Positions 1 through 4,356 of a stretch of DNA of 5,249 bases are shown piece by piece (the stretch's first letter is position 1; each line of letters opens with the position of its first letter). Below the pieces are notes generated by a model. That model saw only the letters and a list, made by a program, of their open reading frames with translations, ran no database searches and was not told where the DNA came from. This DNA is from Bacillota bacterium (GTDB taxonomy: Bacteria > Bacillota > Clostridia > Christensenellales > CAG-138), in contig JAFABA010000195.1 of assembly GCA_023426265.1 (NCBI GenBank), positions 1 through 5,249 on the forward strand. Reading direction: 5' to 3'. The position numbers and the translations under genes are program-made.

Positions 1-1248
1 CGTTTTCCCGCAGCCATTGTGTATTGTGAAAACGAACAGGATGTTGCCTTTGCCATCCATGAGGCGAGGCGCCGTGGCTGTACCGTGCGCGTGCGCGGCG
101 GCGGGCACAATTATGAGGGCTTCTGCATTGGCGACAATGTCATTGTACTGGATATGCGGCGTATGAACCGGAGTGCAATCGATCCTGCGCTTAAAATTGT
201 GCGCATTGGCGCGGGGGTACAAAATGCTGCCCTTTATGAACTGACAGGCAGAGCGGGGTACCCGTTTCCAAGCGGTACATGCCCCACGGTAGGAGCCGCC
301 GGCCTGACACAAGGCGGCGGCTGGGGGATGAGCGCCCGCATGTTTGGCCTGACATGCGACAGTTTGATTGGCGCGCGTCTGATTGGCAGCAACGGTACGC
401 TCCACCGCGTAAGCGAGGCGAGCGAGCCGGATCTGTTTTTTGCATTGCGCGGCGGCGGAGGCGGCAACTTTGGCGTGGTGACGGAGCTCGCTTACCGGCT
501 GCCACCCAGGCTGTTTGACGTGATATATGTCAACATTGCCGCATCCGGCATGGCACTTGCTACGGGCGTGGAGGTATTTTCGCGCTTTCAGGCTTGGCTT
601 AGGCAGGACGACTTTCGTTTTACGCCGCTGTGCCGCATCTTCAATTCCGCAGACCTTGGCTACGGGTTCTTTGTACGCGGCATCTACTATGGCACGCGGA
701 CACAGGCAACCGCCTCCCTGCAGCCGTTCCTGACGCTGCCCGGCGTCACTGTAACGATGATGGAAACCACGTTTTTAGATGCCATCCGCACCGTGGAGCA
801 AGGCTACCCTCCTTACGATAAATTCAGGGACGCGGGGCGCTTTGCGCCGCAGGCCTTCAGCCGGCAGGAAATGCAGCGCATCGTATCCCTTATCGCCATG
901 CGCGCCGCCGGCGCGGAGTATGCCTCCATCGGTCTGTTTGGCCTGGGCGGGCGCGTACGGGCGACTGCGCCGCGCGAAACGGCATTTTTCTACCGCGACG
1001 CCCCCTATATCATCGATTTGGAAACGCGCTGGGAGCATAACGCGGCGGAGCCGGCGGTACTAGAGTGGATGTACCCGCGTTACGCTTATTTAGAGAGCAT
1101 TACTCCGGGCGCGTATATCAACTTCCCAAGCCTGCTAAACCGCAACTATATGCAGGCATACTATGGCGGCAATGCCCAGCGCCTGCGCCGCATCAAGCTG
1201 GCTTATGACCCAAGCGACCTGTTCTGCTTCCCGCAAAGCATCCGGTAA
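1..1248 (+). CDS. Berberine-bridge-enzyme-like FAD-dependent oxidoreductase, 5' end missing
   Basis: Flavoprotein of the PCMH-type FAD-binding/BBE family, which oxidises alcohols, sugars or alkaloid-type substrates using covalently held FAD. The reading frame is open from base 1 (RFPAAIVYCENEQDV), matching the family's usual segment before the FAD domain. The GTG at 19 is therefore an internal codon and roughly 30-45 N-terminal residues lie outside the window. Counting that GTG as residue 1, the FAD domain covers about 1-160. It contains GGHNYEG with His30, and GTCPTVG with Cys88 followed by GLTQGGGWG. These are the two positions that give bicovalent flavinylation in this family. The substrate domain fills about 165-360. 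The C-terminal BBE motif is clear: YYGGN...RLRRIKLAYDPSDLF, ending FPQSIR. No signal peptide can be judged because the start is missing. The next gene has its own promoter, so operon membership is doubtful. Substrate unknown; family assignment is firm. Confidence 0.93.
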   Translation, partial: RFPAAIVYCENEQDVAFAIHEARRRGCTVRVRGGGHNYEGFCIGDNVIVLDMRRMNRSAIDPALKIVRIGAGVQNAALYELTGRAGYPFPSGTCPTVGAAGLTQGGGWGMSARMFGLTCDSLIGARLIGSNGTLHRVSEASEPDLFFALRGGGGGNFGVVTELAYRLPPRLFDVIYVNIAASGMALATGVEVFSRFQAWLRQDDFRFTPLCRIFNSADLGYGFFVRGIYYGTRTQATASLQPFLTLPGVTVTMMETTFLDAIRTVEQGYPPYDKFRDAGRFAPQAFSRQEMQRIVSLIAMRAAGAEYASIGLFGLGGRVRATAPRETAFFYRDAPYIIDLETRWEHNAAEPAVLEWMYPRYAYLESITPGAYINFPSLLNRNYMQAYYGGNAQRLRRIKLAYDPSDLFCFPQSIR

Positions 1249-1295
1249 CCGCGCGGTCTTTTACCTGTGCCTGCTCTCATACAGTAGGTGATTTC

Positions 1296-1308
1296 ATAGA
1301 AATTCTAT
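1296..1308. promoter_or_regulatory. Short perfect inverted repeat, possible operator
   Basis: ATAGAA-A-TTCTAT is a perfect 13-bp palindrome in an AT-rich patch, 26 bp upstream of the -35 box of the promoter at 1335-1364. It could bind a regulator of the desulfidase/transporter pair. A palindrome this short in AT-rich DNA can also occur by chance, so this is only a candidate. Confidence 0.25.
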
Positions 1309-1334
1309 ATTATTTCCGTTATTCTCGAAAAAGG

Positions 1335-1364
1335 TTGACGCTTTTCCCCTGTGGCGGTTATGAT
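1335..1364 (+). promoter_or_regulatory. Sigma-A-type promoter for the desulfidase gene
   Basis: TTGACG (1335-1340, 5 of 6 consensus) and TATGAT (1359-1364, 5 of 6) are separated by 18 bp. Transcription would begin near 1371, giving a leader of about 26 nt to the ATG at 1397. It also lies in the only non-coding gap upstream of the desulfidase/S-component pair, and no comparable promoter is seen just before the S component, so it probably drives both genes. Confidence 0.65.
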
Positions 1365-1396
1365 GGATACACACATCAGCACAGAAATGGATTAAG

Positions 1397-1975
1397 ATGC
1401 CGGAAAAACAGCTTTCAAATGGTACCGCGCCAAGCGACGTTATGGCGGTATGCCATTGCGTATTGAACCCCGCCACCAAGGTTGTCTCTTTCAATCAAGA
1501 GGAATATGGGGCGGAGCGCACTTTGCGCGAGCGGGCGGTACAGGCCCTGCTCCAAAACGGCGTTGGGCTCATTCAACTCCCCTGCCCGGAGTTTACGCTG
1601 TATGGCGCGCTTCGGTGGGGGCATGTCAAAGAGCAGTTCGACAACCCCTTTTTCCGCGCCCACTGCAAAAAGCTTCTCGTACCCGCCGTGGATCAGCTTG
1701 TGGAGTACGCCGCACACCCGGAGCGGTTCCGTCTTCTCGGCGTATTGGGGATAGACGGAAGCCCCTGCTGCGGGGTCAACAGAACCTGCACGGGCGATTG
1801 GGGCGGCGAACTCTACTGTGCGAACAAAACGCAAAGGGCGCTTGCTCCCGCGCGCGAAGCGGAAGGCATGGGCGTATTCATGGAAGAGCTTACCCTGCTG
1901 CTAAAAGAACGCGGCCTTACCCTGCCCATATTCTCTTTGACTACCTTTTCTCCAGATTTGCTAGGGCGTGTTTGA
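1397..1975 (+). CDS. TudS-related (DUF523-type) putative iron-sulfur desulfidase
   Basis: A 192-residue cytoplasmic protein resembling the TudS/DUF523 family, in which three cysteines hold a [4Fe-4S] cluster that abstracts sulfur from thiouracil-like substrates. Visible landmarks are CHCVLNP (Cys19/Cys21), LPCPE (Cys63) and GIDGSPCCGV (Cys124/Cys125). By analogy with family motifs, Cys21, Cys63 and Cys125 are the likely ligands. From memory it best matches the C. difficile CD3072-type subgroup, whose neighbour is an S component like the gene at 2161. The start is uncertain. ATG 1397 lies 26 nt from the predicted transcript start with only a weak GGA upstream. ATG 1442 (residue 16) would give MAVCHCVLNP, closer to the family's usual N-terminus, but also has no good ribosome site. 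The last four residues (LGRV) and the TGA stop lie within the repeat element 1961-2127, so the C-terminus may have been altered by insertion. The reaction is inferred, not shown. Confidence 0.85.
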   Translation: MPEKQLSNGTAPSDVMAVCHCVLNPATKVVSFNQEEYGAERTLRERAVQALLQNGVGLIQLPCPEFTLYGALRWGHVKEQFDNPFFRAHCKKLLVPAVDQLVEYAAHPERFRLLGVLGIDGSPCCGVNRTCTGDWGGELYCANKTQRALAPAREAEGMGVFMEELTLLLKERGLTLPIFSLTTFSPDLLGRV

Positions 1976-2127
1976 AAACTCAGAAATGCCGGATATTTTG
2001 AGGAAAAGCAGAGCGAAACAAGGCAAAAACCGCAGGAATACTGGAGGTATTCCGAGGATTTTTAACGAAGTCGCAGCCTGTTTTTACCAAAATAGACAAT
2101 TGCGTTGGGTTTTCAAGCAGCCTCTAG
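1961..2127. repeat. MITE-like palindromic repeat element (167 bp)
   Basis: Both ends carry CTAG (1961-1964 and 2124-2127). The terminal 21 bases of each end are inverted copies matching at 16 positions, sharing a TTGAAAAC core. The element is a long imperfect palindrome centred on 2044. At its middle is a perfect 7-bp stem (GGAATAC 2035-2041, GTATTCC 2047-2053, 5-nt loop). TATTTTG (1994-2000) mirrors CAAAATA (2088-2094), and A-tracts mirror T-tracts around the centre. It has no coding capacity. The structure fits a non-autonomous miniature element mobilised by a transposase elsewhere. CTAG at both ends may be the target duplication, or part of the terminal repeats. The left end supplies the stop codon of the desulfidase gene and the right end stops 33 bp before the S-component ATG. 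Transcribed, it would fold into one long hairpin between the two genes. Confidence 0.75.
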
Positions 2128-2160
2128 GATAACCATTCAAAAACAACAAAGGAGCACGCC

Positions 2161-2736
2161 ATGCGAAACGAAAAGACAAGGACTCTCGTATTCTGCGCCC
2201 TCGCCGTCGCCGCCAATATCGTGCTGGGCATCCTCACGAGCTCCCTAAAGCTGCCGCTGTATCTCGATACCATAGGCACCGTGTTCGTCGCAGTCCTCGC
2301 CGGCCCTTGGTACGGTGCCGCCGTGGGCGGGCTGACCAACCTGTTGACCGGCATTCTTTTCAACGTCAAGGATATTCCGTTCCTGCTGGTCAACGTGGTC
2401 ATCGGCATCATCGTGGGCTTTATCGCCAAAAAGTATTCCTTCAACTTTATCGTTGCGCTGATCACCGGCCTGATTTTGAGCATCGTGGCCCCGCTCATCG
2501 GCACGCCTATCGGTATCTGGGTGTACGGCGGCCTGACCGGCACGGGCATGGACTTCCTGTTTCTGTGGCTCAGGGAAAGCGGCGCCAATATATTTGCCGC
2601 CTCCTTTATCCCAAAGGTGATCAACAATTTGCTGGATAAGATCGGTACCTGTTTGCTGGTGTTCCTGCTGTGGAAAAACTTCCCCCAGCAGTACAAGCTG
2701 AAGGTAGTGGGACCAGTGCCTAAGGCGGGGGCGTAG
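2161..2736 (+). CDS. ECF transporter S component (substrate-binding membrane subunit)
   Basis: A 191-residue, very hydrophobic protein with about six membrane segments (roughly 8-28, 33-48, 50-68, 72-90, 94-124 and 145-172). Length and topology fit S components of energy-coupling-factor importers, which bind a vitamin, nucleobase or similar small molecule and dock onto a shared EcfT/EcfA/EcfA' module. Typical features are the first-helix small-residue pattern (Ala13-x3-Ala17), the LDTIGTVFVAVLAGPWYGA stretch and the following GGLTNLLTG. From memory it matches the CD3073-type S components that sit next to TudS-related desulfidases. No EcfA or EcfT gene is in the window, so a shared module elsewhere is expected. 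The start is well supported: AAAGGAG (2148-2154) lies 6 nt before ATG 2161. The gene follows the desulfidase in the same direction with a 185-bp gap, mostly filled by the repeat element. Substrate specificity cannot be read from the sequence; a thio-heterocycle is suggested only by the neighbour. Confidence 0.88.
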   Translation: MRNEKTRTLVFCALAVAANIVLGILTSSLKLPLYLDTIGTVFVAVLAGPWYGAAVGGLTNLLTGILFNVKDIPFLLVNVVIGIIVGFIAKKYSFNFIVALITGLILSIVAPLIGTPIGIWVYGGLTGTGMDFLFLWLRESGANIFAASFIPKVINNLLDKIGTCLLVFLLWKNFPQQYKLKVVGPVPKAGA

Positions 2737-2749
2737 TTTATAAAGACTT

Positions 2750-2892
2750 TTAGGGGCTTTGCCCCTAACCCCACCCAAGGGACACGTCCCTTGGGAATCC
2801 CTTTTGTCGGCGGTGTCCTTAAACGGGATGTCACCGAATATGGGTTCCTAGGGTCGTTACGACCCTAGGCGGGGTTTGGGGCAGAGCCCCAA
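2750..2892. repeat. Composite palindromic repeat with several hairpins
   Basis: Four compact stem-loops lie in mirror order. TTAGGGGC/GCCCCTAA has a TTT loop (2750-2768). CCCAAGGGAC/GTCCCTTGGG has a 2-nt centre (2774-2795). CCTAGGGTCG/CGACCCTAGG has a TTA loop (2847-2869). TTGGGGC/GCCCCAA has an AGA loop (2876-2892). The reverse complement of the right half aligns with the left half through its first 28 or so bases, including the shared ACCCC linker, so the block is two inverted copies around a centre near 2821. The centre itself has weak pairing (CGGTG 2811-2815 with CACCG 2832-2836). It encodes nothing convincing and lies between two convergent genes, a usual site for REP/BIME-like intergenic repeats. 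None of the stems is followed by a T-run, so they are not typical intrinsic terminators. Confidence 0.7.
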
Positions 2893-2899
2893 TATATAC

Positions 2900-2929
2900 A
2901 AGGCCCTCCGGCGAATGCCGGAGGGCCTT
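2900..2929. terminator. Bidirectional intrinsic terminator
   Basis: A perfect 13-bp GC-rich stem (AAGGCCCTCCGGC 2900-2912, GCCGGAGGGCCTT 2917-2929) closes on a GAAT loop. It is followed on the plus strand by CTTAATT and on the minus strand by GTATATATT. It sits 13 bp beyond the stop codon of the TetR gene (minus strand) and downstream of the S-component gene (plus strand), so it can end transcripts from both sides. Confidence 0.85.
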
Positions 2930-2942
2930 CTTAATTAAAGAA

Positions 2943-3590
2943 TTATTTCTTAAGCAACTTTTCCACCATACCGCACAGCTCTTCGATCAGCCTGTCCCCG
3001 TTCGCATGCGGGTCGATGCCCGTATAAGCGATGAGCCGCTCATGGTAATATTCCGAGGCGAAAGAAAACTGGTAGGACATGACGAGGTTGTCCATCAAAA
3101 ACGCGAGGCAGCCTTCCTTGACGCTGTTCTCCACATCCATATCCCTACGGATGGCGCGGCGATAGGAGGCGATGGTACGCTCCTCTATCCTCCGGGCAAG
3201 CTGCGTGGCCATGGGGGAGGGGAGGGCGGCGGTCACGCCGAGATAGACGCGGTTGTAATCGGGAAAGTTTTGCGCAAATTCCCGTGCGCACAATAGCATA
3301 TGCCGAAAGAGCGCCACTGCGTCCCTGGGTTCGCGCATGCTTTCTATGACCGGCACAAGCAGCGTTTGCGTGCCGTAATCCACCAGCGCCAGAAGCAGCG
3401 CCTGCTTGGTTGTAAAATACTGAAACAGGGAGCCGACGCTCACCCCCGCGCGCCGGGCGATGACATTGGTATTCGCGCTGTCAAACCCATGCTGCGCAAA
3501 CTCCGCCGCGGCGGCGTCGAACACTTTTTCCTGTTTTTCGGGTGCAAGCCGCAGGAACACCTTTGTTGCGTGCGGGGAAGAAAACTCCAT
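2943..3590 (-). CDS. TetR-family transcriptional regulator
   Basis: A 215-residue protein with the TetR N-terminal DNA-binding domain. Helix 1 is about residues 17-34 (PEKQEKVFDAAAAEFAQHGF). The helix-turn-helix is about 41-59, with IARRAGVSVGSLFQYF, the best conserved TetR signature. The C-terminal half (about 75-215) is a helical ligand-binding and dimerisation domain with no recognisable ligand signature; it has an aromatic-rich stretch FSFASEYYHERL. Such proteins usually repress a nearby promoter until a small molecule binds. The start is supported by AAGGAGG (complement of 3596-3602), 5 nt before the ATG. It is the second gene of a minus-strand pair, beginning 23 bp after the stop of the sigma-like gene, so the two are probably co-transcribed. 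The inverted repeat at 4252-4272 upstream of the pair is a candidate autoregulatory operator. Target genes other than its own operon are unknown. Confidence 0.92.
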   Translation of the reverse strand: MEFSSPHATKVFLRLAPEKQEKVFDAAAAEFAQHGFDSANTNVIARRAGVSVGSLFQYFTTKQALLLALVDYGTQTLLVPVIESMREPRDAVALFRHMLLCAREFAQNFPDYNRVYLGVTAALPSPMATQLARRIEERTIASYRRAIRRDMDVENSVKEGCLAFLMDNLVMSYQFSFASEYYHERLIAYTGIDPHANGDRLIEELCGMVEKLLKK

Positions 3591-3613
3591 GCCTGCCTCC
3601 TTGCCGAAAAAGA

Positions 3614-4171
3614 TTAGAACAGCGTAAACAGCGTCTGGTTAAACCATGCGTAGCCAAGATCCCAGCGGGGGAGTATGGAAAGCGTGCCCAACAGCCCTAC
3701 GAGGACCCATAAAAGCAGCAGCGCCGTAACGCTCAAAGCCGCTATGGAAAGCCATGCGCTGCGCTGCTTTTCTTCTACCCTTTCCGGTATGCGATTTAGG
3801 CGCCTCTCCGCCCGTTCCTCCAGGGCGGCGGCCTCCTCCTCCGTATACCGGCGGGGCTTGTCCGAAGATACGGGCTGGGCCTTACTTTCGTTGGCGACGC
3901 CAGCGCCCACGCGCATCATCCGGCGCAGGCGCACCTGCTTGGCGGTCAACGCGTCCAGCCAGCCGTACAGATCGCCCAGGTACGGGCCCTTAGAGCGGAT
4001 GGTCTGGTACATTTCGCGAAACACGGCCACAACCACCTGTTTGGCTTCCTCATTGTTTTGGGTGGAATCGAGCGCGATCCGGAATACCGTTTTGTTGTAG
4101 CGCGCATACAGCGTTGCGAAGGCCTCCCGGTCGCCCTGCTGGATACGCCGCATCAGTGCGTTGAGATCCAT
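3614..4171 (-). CDS. Sigma-70 region-2-like protein with C-terminal membrane anchor
   Basis: A 185-residue protein. Residues about 1-85 resemble region 2 of ECF-type sigma factors: LMRRIQQGDREAFATLYARYNKTVFRIA at the N-terminus, then YGWLDALTAKQVRLRRMMR, in the place of the region 2.3/2.4 WLxxIARNxxLDxLRRxR motif. A charged, probably helical linker follows (about 105-137, rich in Glu and Arg). Then comes one strong transmembrane segment (about 139-168) and a short aromatic tail (RWDLGYAWFNQTLFTLF). Region 4, needed for -35 recognition in ordinary ECF sigma factors, is absent. With RVEEKQR before the helix, the N-terminal domain is predicted to stay in the cytoplasm and the tail outside. The start is backed by a GGGGAGG site (about 4178-4184, minus strand) 6 nt before the ATG. 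It may be a membrane-tethered sigma factor, a core-binding decoy or a degenerate regulator; the function is unknown to me. It is followed by the TetR gene in the same unit. Confidence 0.72.
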   Translation of the reverse strand: MDLNALMRRIQQGDREAFATLYARYNKTVFRIALDSTQNNEEAKQVVVAVFREMYQTIRSKGPYLGDLYGWLDALTAKQVRLRRMMRVGAGVANESKAQPVSSDKPRRYTEEEAAALEERAERRLNRIPERVEEKQRSAWLSIAALSVTALLLLWVLVGLLGTLSILPRWDLGYAWFNQTLFTLF

Positions 4172-4192
4172 ACGATGCCTCCCCCCGGTTTT

Positions 4193-4222
4193 ATTACCCC
4201 TGCACTTAAGAGCAGGGGTAAT
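4193..4222 (-). promoter_or_regulatory. Stable stem-loop in the leader of the sigma-like/TetR unit
   Basis: A perfect 11-bp inverted repeat (ATTACCCCTGC 4193-4203, GCAGGGGTAAT 4212-4222) with an 8-nt loop. On the minus strand it ends about 7 nt before the G-rich ribosome site of the sigma-like gene. If transcription starts near 4224 as predicted, the hairpin forms the extreme 5' end of the mRNA, where it could protect the transcript. Its CCCC arm could alternatively pair with the GGGGGG of the ribosome site. No T-run follows it on the minus strand, so it is not a typical terminator there. As DNA it could equally be an operator. Confidence 0.55.
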
Positions 4223-4230
4223 CCCATATC

Positions 4231-4259
4231 ATTTTATCATGCAATGTTCGACACGCAAA
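4231..4259 (-). promoter_or_regulatory. Candidate promoter for the sigma-like/TetR unit
   Basis: Read on the minus strand, TAAAAT (complement of 4231-4236, 5 of 6) could be a -10 box, with TTTGCG (complement of 4254-4259, weak) as the -35 at 17-bp spacing. Start of transcription would be near 4224. The poor -35 lies inside the inverted repeat 4252-4272. Moderate to low support; it rests mainly on position and the -10. Confidence 0.4.
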
Positions 4260-4272
4260 GCGATATTGCGTG
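4252..4272. promoter_or_regulatory. Candidate operator: 7-7-7 inverted repeat
   Basis: CACGCAA (4252-4258) and TTGCGTG (4266-4272) are perfect inverted copies with a 7-bp centre, 21 bp in all. This size and symmetry suit a TetR-type dimer. The left arm overlaps the predicted minus-strand -35 box, the expected place for autorepression by the TetR protein at 2943-3590. It lies about 35 bp from the candidate plus-strand promoter of spoIID. The link to that regulator is inference. Confidence 0.45.
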
Positions 4273-4307
4273 CGATTTGTACGAAATCCCCGCCGTCACC
4301 GGTTGGG

Positions 4308-4336
4308 TCATAATTCCGCGGCTTGCGCAATACGCT
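4308..4336 (+). promoter_or_regulatory. Candidate sigma-E (mother-cell) promoter of spoIID
   Basis: TCATAAT (4308-4314) fits the Bacillus sigma-E -35 pattern KMATATT at 6 of 7 positions. AATACGCT (4329-4336) fits the -10 pattern CATAYAHT at 6 of 8. The 14-bp gap is the usual one. Transcription would start near 4343, just upstream of the GGGGG ribosome site and the GTG at 4357, giving a very short leader. spoIID is a known sigma-E gene, which supports the reading, but the match is imperfect. Confidence 0.42.
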
Positions 4337-4356
4337 GTATGACGGGGGTGTTGCCA

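Noticed and set aside
1248..1257. ACCGCGCGGT palindrome just after the flavoprotein stop, followed by CTTTT, as a terminator
   Set aside because: With any realistic loop the stem is only three base pairs, too weak for intrinsic termination. No other terminator is clear between 1249 and 1334.
1415..1834. Minus-strand open frame opposite the desulfidase gene
   Set aside because: It is a shadow of the cysteine-motif-bearing plus-strand gene and shows no domain or start signal.
2124..2834. Long minus-strand open frame (236 codons) opposite the S component
   Set aside because: It lies almost wholly antisense to a convincing membrane-protein gene. Its translation is low-complexity (Pro, Thr, Arg rich), crosses both repeat elements and has no family features.
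2750..2892. Repeated hairpins as a CRISPR array or riboswitch
   Set aside because: The hairpins are mirrored copies rather than direct repeats with spacers, and they lie downstream of both neighbouring genes rather than in a leader.
3675..4100. Plus-strand open frame opposite the sigma-like gene
   Set aside because: Composition is rich in Ser and Arg with no motif. The minus-strand frame has a good ribosome site and a clear domain plus membrane helix.
4274..4288. GATTT-N5-AAATC inverted repeat in the divergent control region
   Set aside because: Five-base arms in AT-rich sequence are likely by chance, and the neighbouring 7-7-7 repeat is a better operator candidate.
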